Assembly (NCBI GenBank): GCA_007258455.2
Contig: VDFB02296643.1
Location: 1 to 64,000 of the forward strand
Direction of reading: 5' to 3'
DNA length: 64,000 bases
Source: Sequoia sempervirens
Taxonomy: Eukaryota > Streptophyta > Pinopsida > Cupressales > Cupressaceae
The translations under genes and the position numbers were made by a program. This document shows positions 31,397 to 43,649 of this stretch, piece after piece. Position 1 is the stretch's first letter. The number at the start of each line of letters is the position of its first letter. The notes under the pieces were generated by a model that worked only from the letters and a program-made list of their open reading frames with translations, was not told the DNA's origin and searched no databases.

Positions 31397-32255
31397 TCTA
31401 GATGATAACTTGTAGCTTATGGAAGAAAAGAGATTTTTTTTTGTGGTTGTGAGGAGATTTCCTTCATGTCAAGCCCTTGGATATATTTTTAAACCTCCAT
31501 GAAAATCTTCAAAAGTGTTGTGGCAATGGAGAAAACCTTAATAGTTCACCTTTTATAAAGCAGAGAGCTAGAGTATAATTAAGAATTGATATAATTAAAA
31601 GATAGACTTGAAAATTAGTGAAAAAAGGAGAACCAATGGGTGTCCATTCAAATTATTCCTAGGATGGTTACCTACTAACTACAAGGATGGTAGAGGAAAT
31701 AAACACCTAAAATTGATCACAAGTTGATGAAATATTGCAAGACACTACTGTGTTGCTAGACATCCATCCTAAGCACTAATGTTGAATTGAAAAATATCAA
31801 ATGTGTGTATGCTCATATTCCAAAACTTTTAAACATGTTATAAAATAGCTTTTACTAGCATCACATACATATCAAATTAACATATCTCAAGTTATATGAA
31901 TGTGAAAATGGTATTCAAGAATCTATCTTCAAACCCAAAATGGAAGCAAGGTGTGGCTAGCTAATCAAATATTTGAACATATTTGAGCTTGCTTCATTTA
32001 GTTTAGAGCATATTATAGTCTACAATATCTCTAGTGAGTTATGTTTCCACACCAATATAGAGGACTAAAGTGACATGAACCCACTTGATTTACAATCATA
32101 TGATGAGAAATATTATTAAAAAAATCAAATGTTGAAAGCATCAAAAATTTACAATAATATTATTTCCTTCAAAAATTTGTAACTACAACATGAATTTATG
32201 TTTCAAAATTTCTTCAAAACTTAGACTCTGCAAAGCTACAATAAATTACAATTTT
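31397..32255. other. AT-rich flank, nothing recognised
   Basis: No coding frame, repeat pair or RNA signal seen between the Tat-like element and the next LINE. Confidence 0.5.
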
Positions 32256-32271
32256 AAAAAGAATAAATGAA

Positions 32272-34418
32272 ATATTATAACATGAGCACATTATAAGTGG
32301 AGATTAATTTGAAGACAAATGGGTGGGGCGACCATTGCAGAAGGCATTGGGGCTATAATGACTCCTCCCAATGGAGGCCTTCAGAGCTGCATGACGAAGG
32401 CAGAAAGGAAGGGCAGACGATAATAGAGAGGAAACCAAATGGAAAGGTTGTGATAGTTGTGTGTAGTGACGGGAAGAGCTCCAGGGTGAACGCAAGTGCA
32501 AAATTCTCTAGTGGTGATGCCTCATTGATGCCTCTTCTACATGCGTCAGGAAAGACTGTGAAAAATGCGCCGGTCTATTTGCAAGAGGAAATTGAAGTGA
32601 GATTGCCGACATGGCTAGGGTTTTGATTGCTTCAAGCCCTCTGGGAACGGCTCAATAGGGGAAAAGTGGAGGATTTCGGTTTGGTGGAGACTGCATGTGG
32701 GTTAGGGAAGATTAAAAGTTCAAGCTGGGAAGCCCTCAGACATAAACGATGTTGACTCTGTCGCAAACGATGGTGGCTGGGCTAAACAGGGAGGTCAAAA
32801 AGGTGTTCAACTAGATGCAATCACTTCTGAGGGAGAAGGCGCTGGGAAGGGGATAAAGTCGAATGTGAGTGGGGGAAGCAAAGTAGAGTATGCACAGACA
32901 ATGAAGTATCCTCCCAGAAATATTAAAGGAGGGGGGAGAGGTGATCCCTCTTCTAAATTGATCACAGTGGAACTTGATGAAGAGCTGGAACAGGAAGTGC
33001 ATTTTAATGAAGAATTTTTCTCCGGTTTGGGTCTAATTGGTAGATTCAAGGGTTTTTGGCCAAGCTTGACTGATCTTCACCAGTGGATTTCTATGTACTA
33101 GAAGCCTGTTCTGGAAGGTTATGTACAAATTTATCCAATGGCTAAAGGTTTCTTTATTGTTGTTTTTGAGAAAAAGCAGGATAGAAATAAGATCATGTGT
33201 GATTATCATTGGGATTGGGATGAAAAACATACATTGATGTTAAAGCCATGGCATCCAACCTTTAACCCAGCCATTGAAGTGTTTGAGAGGGTTCCTATTT
33301 GGGTAAGGCTCCCTAACCTCCCTCTCCGGTTTTGGTTTGAGTCCTGCCTGGAGGCTGTAGGGAGCTCTTTAGGAAGCTTTTTAATGGTGGATGAGGGTTC
33401 TTCAAATCTTCTACATTCAACTTATGCTCATATTTTGGTAGAGATGGAAATATCCAAGGTGCCTTCAGAGGTGATTCAGCTTAAAACCTCGAAGGGATGT
33501 TGGGTGCAACCCCTGGATTATGGAGTACCCTTCAGATGTAGAATTTGTTACCAAACTGGGCATGTGGCTACGGAGTGTGCCAAACATAGGAAAAAAAAAA
33601 ATCTACTTCATGGTGGAAAGACATGACTCCCCAACACTATACAGTGGAGAAACAAGTGGAGAAACTTGTGAATTCTCAGTTGAAAGATAGCGTAGAGGAG
33701 GGACGGGTACCTGAGATTCCGTCTCAAGAAGGAAAGACGCTAGTGAATCAGGTTGGAAGGGAAGATCAACAACTGACTAATGTTGTATCAACACAGGAAG
33801 GGGGTCAGTTTGAGAGCAGTAACAATGTTGATTCAAATGGAAATAAAAGGGAGTTAATCTTCAAGAATGGGGTTGCAACTCCTAAGTGTAGGGAGAAAAA
33901 AGGGGTGGTAAGGCCACAAGAGAAAGTTTCTAGGAAACAAAAGGATGAATGGAAAGGCCAACAAGCAAGTAGTAAGGGGAATGGTGAATGGGAATGCTTT
34001 CGTGAATCCTCTCTAGAGTGGAAAAAGGAGGTTGCAAGGGTGGAGGATGGTTGGAAAATAGTTCAGGGGAAGAAAGCAAAGAAGAAAAAGAAAAAATATT
34101 TTGCAATGGTCATCCAATTGCAAACGAAAGGTACACCAAAAAAGGCTCCAAACTTTTGACCTGTTAATAGGTCTTAAGGGTTGTTGGTTGTAAGTCTGTT
34201 TGGAAAATGTAGGGATTGTTGGTTGTAAGCCTGGTTGGCAATTGTAGTAAGTTATATTTGCATTTTCTACAACATAAATTGGTGGAAAGTTTAAGGGTGT
34301 TTAAGTAGGAATTGTTGGTGTTTAGGAGGTTTTTAAATGAAAATGTATTGTGATTAGCTTTGTAATCTTTTACTATTTTTATTAATAAAATCTATTCTAT
34401 TACCGACCAAAAAAAAAG
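32272..34418 (+). mobile_element. ORF1-only LINE with poly(A) and TSD, about 2.15 kb
   Basis: Direct repeat of at least 11 bp, GAATAAATGAA (up to 16 bp with preceding A's), at about 32,256-32,271 and 34,413-34,428. The 3' end is ACCGACC followed by a run of A. Contains a DUF4283/CCHC ORF1 with its N-terminal region, then a 3' UTR of about 250 bp. No endonuclease or RT. Its tail differs from that of the LINEs at 12.2 and 18.2 kb. Confidence 0.8.
32297..34159 (+). pseudogene. LINE ORF1 (DUF4283 + zf-CCHC), nearly full length, broken
   Basis: An N-terminal basic region lies at 32,297-32,626, followed by a frame change. From 32,865 it reads ELEQEVHFNEEFFSGLGLIG, RFKGFWPSLTDLHQWISMY, TAG at 33,099 (TGG expected), KPVLEGYVQIYPMAKGFFIV, HTLMLKPWHPTFNP and VPIWVRLPNLPLRFWFESCL: the DUF4283 RNA-binding module. 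The knuckle is CRICYQTGHVATEC. At 33,590-33,601 an A-run slips the frame; beyond it STSWWKDMTPQHYTVEK matches the 18-kb copy. The tail is Lys/Glu-rich, ending KIVQGKKAKKKKKKY. The expected product is a nucleic-acid chaperone for LINE RNA. Confidence 0.87.
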
Positions 34419-34690
34419 AATAAATGAAGAAGATAGAATTAAAATTGTGAATGAATAAAGAACAATAATTATCTTTAAAACTTACATATAAAATAAATGA
34501 ATAAATTTTGTATTACAATTAAAAACAAATTTGTAAATTAATATTTTAAAATTAAAAAATTTCAAATAATCTTAACTTAAAACTTAAAATATTTATAAAA
34601 AGAAAATTTATGATTCAATAATAATTTTATATTATATCTTAGAAAACTGTTTTAAATTAATATGTTTTTATTAAAAATATTTAAACTTGT
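34419..34690. other. Very AT-rich spacer
   Basis: A/T runs only; no structure beyond simple-sequence bias. Confidence 0.5.
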
Positions 34691-34810
34691 CAAAGGGATT
34701 TACTCAAATGGCAAGGTCATTAGATTTTCAAGATGGAGATCCAAGTTCAAATCCTCACAGTGATGACTCTTATTTTATGTCTTTTAAGTTGATCTCATCT
34801 TAACAAAAAA
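34691..34810 (+). mobile_element. tRNA-derived SINE-like head
   Basis: GGGATTTACTCAAATGGCAA is close to a tRNA 5' end with A box (TACTCAAATGGC, 34,701-34,712). AGTTCAAATCC at 34,744-34,754 matches the B box. An anticodon-arm-like stretch ATTAGATTTTCAAGATGGAG lies between. The 3' acceptor strand and CCA-compatible end are missing and the sequence runs on into T-rich DNA, so a SINE or decayed tRNA pseudogene is more likely than a working tRNA gene. Confidence 0.5.
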
Positions 34811-34939
34811 TCTAAATTAAACATCTTTTTAAAAATTATATCCCTTATAAAAGAATATATTATATTCCTCTACAATAAATATTTATTGTTTACTAATAAT
34901 TCAAAGTTTCATAATTATAATATATAAAATAATGTCAAT

Positions 34940-35144
34940 TGCCCATGTGTCATTGGGGCTAGATGTCTATGCCAGGACAACTAGATTGGGCACATGGGTA
35001 GGCTGACAAGGGTGTCCAGGTCAATCAACGTCATTTAATGATCAAATATTCCCTTCCAAATTGGCTATGTGGATGATCAAGAATGAAATTGTTGTGTGTG
35101 GATGTGACATTTTTTGGTTGGCATTCAGAAGAAGGGGTGATGTG
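34940..35144. repeat. Unit of a 362-bp tandem repeat, left of the 15.5-kb insertion
   Basis: CTAGATTGGGCACATGG through GGGGTGATGTG matches 50,856-51,013 closely, including the run ATGATCAAATATTCCCTTCC. The match stops exactly at GATGTG, where the insertion begins, and the expected continuation GTTTATCG is found at 50,652 after the insertion. Confidence 0.85.
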
Positions 35145-35370
35145 TGTAGTGTGATGCCCCCTCAATTTGCTTATGTTTGGACAGTTTCCTAGATTGCATC
35201 TAGACGCTACGATATTTTTCGTTAGATCCTATGTTACTGTTTGATGGACATTATGACTTTGTTGGGTATTATTCAAGCATGGTGATATTTTGATGAGTAG
35301 ATATAGTGGATGTTTGATAAAATTATGATGTCTAGCTTAATGATGTCGATGGAATTATGATATTTAATAT

Positions 35371-36146
35371 GGGTATGTGCAGGATCATCATGGAAAAAAT
35401 AGGCCCTTAAGTGGCAAAAAAAAAAAAAATAGTGTTAGGCAACTTGACATAAAAATTTGAATAAGTTATCTATATTATTTCAAAAATATCTAAGAGCATA
35501 ATCTATAGCAAATTGAATGTAGTTTCTAAACTACTAGGTTTTTTATAAAAAAAAATCTATTTGGTGAAAATTTGAAATTTCAATGTGGTAGTACTTAAAT
35601 TTCAAGAAAAAATAAGTAGGTGTCTGACCAAACCATAATAAAATTATAATATTTTCTTATAAGATTTTAAATATAAGTAGAGGAATCATGTCTGGATGTG
35701 ATGCATATATTTTTGTAATTTTTTCCTAGTAAATAATTAATTATGAATTTTTATTACAACTTTTAAAAATATAAAAAATTGTATGTCTAACCACCTTAAC
35801 TTGGTCAAAACTTCATGAAATTTAATTTTTCTTTTTTAATCCTATAGTATGTGAAGCATAAAATGACACATGTTCGATTCAAAAAATGTGATATTGTTTG
35901 AAAGCTATAGATGTTTTCAATCACCTATCGATGAAGACTTTAGTCGTAATTCTAATAGAAAATGAATAATAATTATTTATTAAATTCAAAGTAAAGCATA
36001 ATTTATATTGGTGGAAAGCTGAGAATCTCCTCTAAAAACCCTTTTTGTTTCATCAATTTTGGGTGAAAAAAAAGTCGTCAGCCACATACCCTACAAATAC
36101 CCATAATATCGCCACCTTTTGGCCCATCATGATCCTGCACATACCC
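35371..36146 (+). mobile_element. MITE-like element, copy 1, 776 bp
   Basis: Ends are inverted: GGGTATGTGCAGGATCAT...ATGATCCTGCACATACCC. Flanking ATAT is duplicated (35,367-35,370 and 36,147-36,150). No ORF. The inverted copy at 39,241-40,014 matches over its whole length with scattered differences. Confidence 0.85.
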
Positions 36147-36263
36147 ATATTTCTTAAGTATATCATGTTTAGTAAATTAGTTGATTGCTTATTTGAGTAT
36201 CATGGATATGATGATATTATTTATTGTTGATGTATGTGAATCATGTTTTGATATTAGTTGTGA

Positions 36264-36530
36264 TGTGTCGATGATGGGGAACAGTCTCACATCACTCGCT
36301 TGCGATCACCCTATGACTCTGTGATTTCCCCATCATGGTGTGTTTGATTATTTCTTTATGCACATGCCCAACACTTTGTTTTGCTGCAAGCTGTAGGTAC
36401 AAGGAATTGACTCCACCTAATTATCAGGTTTGAGCGTGCCAGAGCCCAATGGAGTTGTTGATCGGAGGTTACACTAGTTCCCCCACTTTGAGCCATCGTC
36501 CTTTTCAAGGATGAATCTTTGTTGTTGCAC
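36264..36530 (+). repeat. LTR-like block X, copy 1
   Basis: GATGATGGGGAACAGTCTC through CAGGTTTGAGCGTGCC and CCCCCACTTTGAGCCATC match 43,349-43,610 (block X, copy 2). Contains an inverted-repeat-like segment CATCACTCGCTTGCGATCACC. No coding potential. Confidence 0.65.
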
Positions 36531-36779
36531 CCCGTCAGTAAGGTCTATTGGTATTGTTTTGTTTCATGTGGTCATTTAACCTTCGTCATGTTTTCGGTTG
36601 ATATTTGTCTAATTGATCTTGGAGTCATGCCTGAGACTTGTGCTTGGTTTGGTTATTTTATTTTGTTTAAAATGTCAATTTGAAGGACTGGTTAATGAAA
36701 TAAAAGTCTAATTAAATTAAAGAATTAAATTAAATCTAAGATGGAATTAAGTTTTATTAAATTAAGAGTTGTCTCTCAA

Positions 36780-37840
36780 ATAGAACATTTAAATAATTTA
36801 TATGTATATATATAAATGTGTGTGTATATATATATATATATAATTATATATGTTGGTGTAAACAATTATATAAGAGATTTAATATAATAAATTATTATAT
36901 TATAAGCTAATGGCATATTGAGTGAAAAGTTAAATTATAGGGGAAAAATTAAATAAAAAGTTGAAAAGGAAAGAATATTAGAATTGGAGGGAATGGAATA
37001 AATCAGTTATGAGAAATTAATTGAAGAGAAGTGGAGTTAACTCCACAGGGGCAATTGGCCTTTTATTTCTCTTGGGAAAAACTAATTCTTGTGTTTTCTT
37101 TGGTTTTTGCTGTGAATGTGTTCTAGGGTTTTTTCTTCTGAAAGGGGATTCTGGAAAATTCAAATAGCTGGAGGAGTATCAAAGCTTTGGTGAATTGATA
37201 AAATTATAGCTGGGAGCTCAAATTCAACTATCAAACTCAGTTCAACCTCAGATTTTATCTCTGAGAATCCAGGTTCCATGGTCTTTACCTCTGTTTAATT
37301 TTGTATTATTTGGTTAGAAGAGGAGCATGTCTAAATACTGTGATTTCTTTAGTAGATTATCAAATCTTTTCCTAGTTACACAAATGCTCAGATTTCTTCA
37401 AATAGAATTGGAAATTGGTGCGGAAAAATTGTAATAAAATTAAAAGGAATAAGTGATGGAAGTCGCCTCTCCTGCCTGAAGACATATTTTGCATATCTTT
37501 GTTAAAAGAAAATTTTGTCTCCTTCGTATTTTTTATAAATCTCTAATTTCTATTTGTACAAGCTTAGTTTTTTTATTACTGGTAATATAGAGACCTGTAG
37601 TAGTATTTGTGAACTGACAATACAGAGACCTATAGAATTAGTTATGATAATAATACAATTGAACACCATGTCTTCACATTATTGGATTTTGGATTTGAGT
37701 CTTCCCTGCATTACCAAACCGTTGCTCTTGATTTTGTTTCTGAATTTTTATTGTTGTTAGATGCCTATGAGTAACAAACTTGGTACTGCAGAATAGAGTA
37801 ACCTATAACCTTTAAACAATAGAAGTTTTATCTTAATTCA
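36780..37840. other. Untranslated AT-rich part of the insertion with a TA microsatellite
   Basis: A TATATATG/TGTG microsatellite lies at about 36,798-36,855. The stretch 37,030-37,300 resembles a transcribed leader in base texture but has no usable frame. Confidence 0.35.
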
Positions 37841-37960
37841 AAAACCACACGAGTCAACTTAAGTTCGATTCCCGAATCTGTAATTTATTTTTTTGGTAAG
37901 AGCCGTGTCCCTCATCTTCATTAAATAATGAATCTTAGTAGGTGTTATGAATTGATAGAC
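37825..37960 (+). mobile_element. Possible SINE fragment with B-box-like motif
   Basis: AAGTTCGATTCCCGAATCTG (37,861-37,880) matches an RNA polymerase III B box and tRNA T-arm, followed by T-rich DNA and GGTAAGAGCCGTGTCCCTC. The A box is not evident. Confidence 0.35.
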
Positions 37961-38999
37961 TTAAAATTATCATAGAAACTAAGAGCAATCTCTTAGATTA
38001 ATAATTTTAGATGCATATCGAATCCACCCCTATTTACATGTCGATTGGTGACATTGGTAGGTATTTTCTTTAATTATAAGTCTAAAAGGTGTTTTAGACT
38101 TTGATTAAGCTGAATTATGTATATCACTTCATATTGTTGTTTAGTTTTCTTTTAATTCTACGTTTTAAGGAATTAGTTAGTGAATGGATTATTGTTTATG
38201 GCATCAATCTTCATGTCACGGGGTATCAAAGAACTTGAAGGCGAGCTTTCATTCGTGCCATTCTATTTGATGTTGTCCTTCTAAGATGAATACCCTTTTC
38301 TTTACCTGTAGGTTCGAAACATTCGCTAATTATCTTTCATATTTTTCACTATTTCCTCATAACCATAATCTTCTCCTTAGTTACATGTATATATGTTGAA
38401 TGCTATAAGAACCATCGAACTGTGGAAGCCTTTCAAATTGGTTTGTAGTACCGGCGTTGGAAATCTTTAATTCTAGCAAGTTTAATATATACGGGAGCCG
38501 ACACCTTAGTTCTGGAATTTTGCATGTTGCTAAACTTAATTAGAACTAGTCTTCAATGTCATGTGAGTTGGAAACCACTTTCTCTAATTTCTGTTTTGGG
38601 CACGCCATTGAAGTGCTAGTATGACTATTAGATAATCACCTTGTAAAGTTTGTAGATCTGGTAATACCATCCTTTCCTATAGCTTACTGAGTTATAACCA
38701 ATATCAACATTCCTCTTTTTGTTTAACTATGTCCTTGGCATGGGCGCGATATTCATGCATTCCTATCTCTTAAATATGGAGTTAACTGTAATAAGTTAAA
38801 TGAGGGAAACATTTGGGAAGTTGGTCATAGAGAAATATCTAAGTTTCAACTTGTGTTAACCTGAATTAATGTGGTTCGTGCATGCACACTGCGGCTGAGA
38901 TTGACTTGTTGAGGTATGTCTAGTGGGAGTGCGAAAGAATGATATTGGTCATTTTTAAATAGCTAAATATCTGATTTAAATCTTTTATATGAATTTTGT

Positions 39000-39135
39000 G
39001 AGTTTTGATTAATAGATATATCAATACATGTATATATATATACATATAAACATATAAATATATACATATATGTATGTATATGTGTATATATTTATATATG
39101 TGTAGATATGCATATGTGTAAATTATATATTTCAT
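39000..39135. repeat. TA/CA-rich microsatellite
   Basis: Imperfect TATATACATATA runs. Reading frames across it (Ile/Tyr/His-rich) are compositional artefacts. Confidence 0.85.
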
Positions 39136-39240
39136 ATGTGTTTTATGAGTTCTCTATTCTTCAAACCTACAATCATATTCTTATGAACATATATACATGT
39201 GCATGATAAATAGGTATTGAGATTAATTTTCTGCCTATAG

Positions 39241-40014
39241 GGGCATGTGCAGGATCATGATGGGCCAAAAAGTGGCAATATGATGGGTATGTGGCTGACG
39301 ACTATTTTTTTACCCAAAATTAATGAAATGAAAATGGTTTTTAGAGGAGATTCTCATCTTTCCACCAATATAAATTATGCTTTACTTTGAATTTAATAAG
39401 TAATTATTATTCATTTTCTATTCAAATTACAACTAAAGTCCTGATTGATAGGCTCAATGAAAAACATCTATAGCTTTCAAACGATATCAGATTTTTTCAA
39501 TCCAAAACATGCGTTACATTGTATGCTTCGCATAATATAGGATTAAAAAAAAATTGAATTTCTTGAATTTTTACCAAGTTAAGGTGGTGACATATGAGTT
39601 TTTATATTTTTTAAAAGTTGTAATAAAAATTCATAATTAATAATTTACTTGGAAAAAAATTACAAAAAATATGCATCACATCGGGGCATGAGTCCTCTAC
39701 TTGTATCTAAAATCTTATAAAAAAATATTATCATTTTATTGTGGTTAGGGTGGTTAGACAGACACCTACTTCTTATTTTTTCCCTGAAATTTAAGTACCA
39801 TTGCATTGAAATTTCAAATTTTCACCAAATAGAAAAATTACAAACCTAGTAGTTTAGAAACTACATTCAATTTTCTACAGATTCTATTCTTACATATTTT
39901 TGAAATAATATAGATAACTTATTCAAATTTTTATGTCAAGTTGCCTACTCTGATTTTTCTGAATTTTTTGCCACTTAAGGGCCTATTTTTTCCATGATGA
40001 TCCTGCACATACCC
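39241..40014 (-). mobile_element. MITE-like element, copy 2, inverted, 774 bp
   Basis: Ends GGGCATGTGCAGGATCATGA...GATCCTGCACATACCC, flanked by ATAG on both sides (39,237-39,240 and 40,015-40,018). It is the reverse complement of copy 1. Its own TSD shows an independent insertion, not a single inverted duplication. Confidence 0.85.
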
Positions 40015-40444
40015 ATAGCTTAAACTTAAGTGAAAATATGAAACAATTCTATTCTAAACGGGAATGAGCTATTTATGTTTAGCTTAGCGTGAATTAGTAT
40101 TTATATATAAATTAATGTTGGATGAAGGAATTAAGTCTAGAGGATTAATTGAATAACATTAAATGAGCTTATTGTAATCCATTTCAGAGTCTAGTTTGTT
40201 AATAGTTTTGGAAATATTGAGATGAATTATGGGTAGGGAATGTCATGAAAGTAAACTGTAAAGTATGTTCAGCCTATGTATCTTGCGAAAGGGGTCTTAA
40301 GTCTTCCAGAGGCCGGGATGATTTATTATTTTGATGGATTTATTTATTTAGTTTGTTATGGGAAACCTTATCATGATTATGTTTATGAAGACCGTCCACC
40401 TTGCACGTTATTTTGTCCTTGTGATGGATTTTATGGATTTTGTG

Positions 40445-41669
40445 AGCGGGATGGGTAATGCCTCGCATTGTGATTCATTTGTTTTTTGTGTCGTGCAAGT
40501 GGCCTTATTTTTTGTTTCTGTGGTTTTCGGTGGTCAGTAGGGGAGTGGCTTCCAATGGGGGCTGGCACACAAAGGGGCACCCAGATAACCCATGTGGAAG
40601 TTAGTTAACAAGCGATAACATTAAAAATAAACTAGGGGGGAAAAGGGTAGTTAAAACATTAACAAGATAAGCTTATACCTCGTTCAGACTCAAGTGCTCA
40701 TTTAGGATTGAGTTGAGATGGGAAGGCCTGGAATGGCTAATCAACTACCTCATCTCCACGAGAGGAAAGTTGATCCCACATAAGTTGGCATGAGGGGCAG
40801 GAGTTCAGTAGAGGCAGCCAAGATAACCCAGGATGGGGCCGGGGCCTAGGAAGAACTACTTGGATAACCTATTTCCAATTATGTGATGACATTTCCCCTA
40901 CGACAACCATAGTTCCCTTGCTTGATGTATTACTTGAGTTTTTGTACACCTCTGGAAGTATAGTCACTATTGTTTGTTGTTGATGTGTTTGCCTTGTGTT
41001 GTGAGTTATGTCAACCTTGTTATGTCTAGTCCTTATCTATCATTTTGATGGGACCCTTTGTTACCTCCTAGCACAGGGGGTGAACCTTAGGGTTCACGTG
41101 GCTATGTGGAACATGTTACGTTCTCCATTGGGTTCCCCTTTTGTTCGTGCCTTGGCGACTCCTCTTGATTCGTTGACTTCTGCTTGGTGATTACTCTTGG
41201 GATTGATCATTGTACTTGTAAATGTATTGTTTTCATGTACCATATGTTTAGCACTCCTCATTTGTATTGAGGAAGTATTACTATTCATGATGTATTTGTA
41301 AACTAAGACTAATGTATCTCACTTATGTAATGAAAGATGTATTCTATAATTTTTTACAAGTTAATTGAAATGATATATAATTAATTTTTCCTTCATGATA
41401 TAGCATGGTTGTATCATATGGTTCACTTGATTATTTGTGATGAGTTAATGTTATGCTTAATGATGATTAGTGTTTAATTGTTAATAAGTTATTTGGTTTT
41501 GTAATTTGGATAATGGAATTTAAGTAATGCAGTCGTGCACCCTAGGGGACGTAGGTTAACAATTAAGTTATGTTCAATTTTAGTTGCACAACATTGCAAT
41601 TTAAAAAAAAATTGTTCATTTTTTGTTGTTTAGGTTTAGTCCTCTAGGGTTCTCGGTGGGGACGTTACA
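40445..41669 (+). repeat. LTR-like block Y, copy 1
   Basis: Shared phrases with copies 2 and 3: GGGAGTGGCT, GGATAACCCATG-type tracts, CTCATTTAGG...GGAAAGTTG, and ACCTCCTAGCACAGGGGGTG with TCCATTGGGTTCCC. Ends GGTGGGGACGTTACA, the reverse complement of a TGTAAC...CCCC-type LTR start, so the right border is likely an LTR end. Confidence 0.7.
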
Positions 41670-42369
41670 TGTAGTGCCCTTCCATGATTGACCCTTTCAT
41701 GATTGATAAATTTTGATTTGGGTTGTTTGATTGAAATTTGTTGAAGTGTTGCACTTAATCAATTGATTCATTAAATTGAATTATTAGGTAACAAGTATTT
41801 TGGTGATTAAATATATGTATTAACGATCATAGTATATAGTAAATTTAATGTGTAATATTAAAATAAAATAAAATAGAAATTTAGTGGGAAGATATATTTT
41901 TGCTTCCCCTGCAATTTTTTCCCATTGTTCTCATCAGTACCATTGAGAGCACGACACAATATGTACAAAATCTTAACGTAAGTCACTTGCCAGGCGTCAC
42001 CCATCCACCAGGCCTTGCATCAAAGATGTTTCTTGCAACTTTGGGTGCTTTATCCTTAATTGCTTCCCTGAACTTTCACATATGATTAATTCATTTTAAT
42101 TGATAAGTTTGTTATACACACTCCCATATAGCATGCAACTTTTTTTAGAAAGTTGCATGATTCTTTTCCCCCGTCCACAATCTTTGTGTGGTAGTTTTGA
42201 TTTAGAAAAAAAACTCATCCTTTTAGATGCTTTTTAGCCTTATCCATGGAGGTGGATCTAGGAACCAAATGGGGACTCTTTGTTCAGTTTGGGTCCAAGG
42301 GATTCAATTTTGGGGGAAGAATATGTAATGCAATAAGGGTTACTAATGGGGGGATACATAACCCTCCCC

Positions 42370-42730
42370 TGTTGAACTCGCAGGACTGCATGCGCCTAGA
42401 GCACAAGCAAAGTTTACATTGATGACAGGATGCATTTTATAGTGCTTCATTAACTCAACTATTTTGAGAGCTTCCTTGCAAAAATCTACTTTGTGCTTGT
42501 TTTGCAATCATCGCATCTCATGATATGACATCTATCAAAACCTACCACTTGCATTTGCTTGAAAATTTCTAAGCCTTTTCAATTAGATCGGCGTGCACCT
42601 CCCAACTGACTTCATCTTCTTGAAGGTTCTTAAGCCTGTCCAACAAATTGGAGTGGTGTGCATCCACCTATCAAACCATTCTGTGAGATCTCTTTGAGGT
42701 CCTCTATTAGACAGGTTTGGATCTCACCCC
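42370..42730 (-). pseudogene. PPR (pentatricopeptide repeat) protein gene fragment
   Basis: On the minus strand, with frame changes: RLKNLQEDEVSWEVHADLIE, then FKQMQVVGFDR, then FCKEALKIVELMKHYKMHPV and NFACALGACSPASSTG. These follow the helix pattern of plant PLS-type PPR repeats (xxVSWxxxI...ALxxFxQMQxxG...FxxxLxACsxxG). PPR proteins bind organellar RNA. This piece has stops and indels and is surrounded by LTR-like sequence, so it is a captured or trapped pseudogene fragment. Confidence 0.6.
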
Positions 42731-43348
42731 TTAATTGATTTGAAGTATAAATAAATTTGTTAAACCTCTGCATGGCATGCTCCCTTGGAAATTAATTTGA
42801 TCTTCTAGTTATTGAAGTGAGATTTATAGAAATAGAAAATAAGAGGTGTTTTCTCTGTTCATCCCGCCAGGAATTATACATGTTTGCTATTGTAACTGCA
42901 GTACTTCCATGAGAATTCTTTATCTCTAACCAGTACAACCATAACTGAGGAAGAAAATTCATTTATATCATATCCTAGGCATGCACCCATATCTCTATGT
43001 CGTCCAGTAAAACTCTCCATCTCTTATTCTTCTTCTCAAACTCTTTGAAGACGAGACTATGTTGGTGGTTGTAATGTCTTTCATGTTGTTGTCATTGTTC
43101 TAATACTTTTTATGTTATGTTGTGTACCTTGAGACTATGTTGGTGGTTGTTCACCGTTTTGATTTGGTTGGTTGACAATTTAGTTTATTTGGATGATTAT
43201 GCTACTCTTTTCGGATGTTTATGTTATGTGGATCATACATGGTGTTTGATGTTGTGTTTGAATTTAACTAGTTATGTTTATCATCTGGATGTAGTACTAT
43301 GTTGTTATGCAATTGATTAGTAATTGCTTTATGATATTTATGATGATG

Positions 43349-43610
43349 TGTTTACTGGGTGGAGTCTTGGTGAGAGGACGATGTAGCATCGCTCGTTCGC
43401 GAGCGCCCTGCTACGTTGTGACTTCCTCTTGAGCACAGTGTGCTTGTGATTGGATATATATGTTGCTTGGCATCTGGTTTGATGCAGGATGCAGGTACTA
43501 GGAATCAACTTCGCCTGCACTATCAGGTTTGAGCATGCCTTACAAAGCCCAATGGGTACATGATGTGGAAACCGGAGTTGACAAGAAAGTCCCCCACCCT
43601 AGTCCATCAC
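43349..43610 (+). repeat. LTR-like block X, copy 2
   Basis: GGTACTAGGAATCAAC, CAGGTTTGAGCATGCC and CCCCCACCCTAGTCCATC align with block X copy 1. It includes the dyad CGCTCGTTCGCGAGCG. Confidence 0.65.
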
Positions 43611-43649
43611 CCCATCATTGTGTTTGATGATGTGGTCTGTTTGCAACTC

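Noticed and set aside
34691..34765. Functional tRNA gene
   Set aside because: The A and B boxes are present but no 3' acceptor strand pairs with the 5' end.
38920..39135. Tyr/Ile/His-rich open frame
   Set aside because: Pure translation of a TA/CA microsatellite.
40276..40540. Two overlapping 60-codon frames at the start of block Y
   Set aside because: They are not kept in block Y copies 2 and 3.
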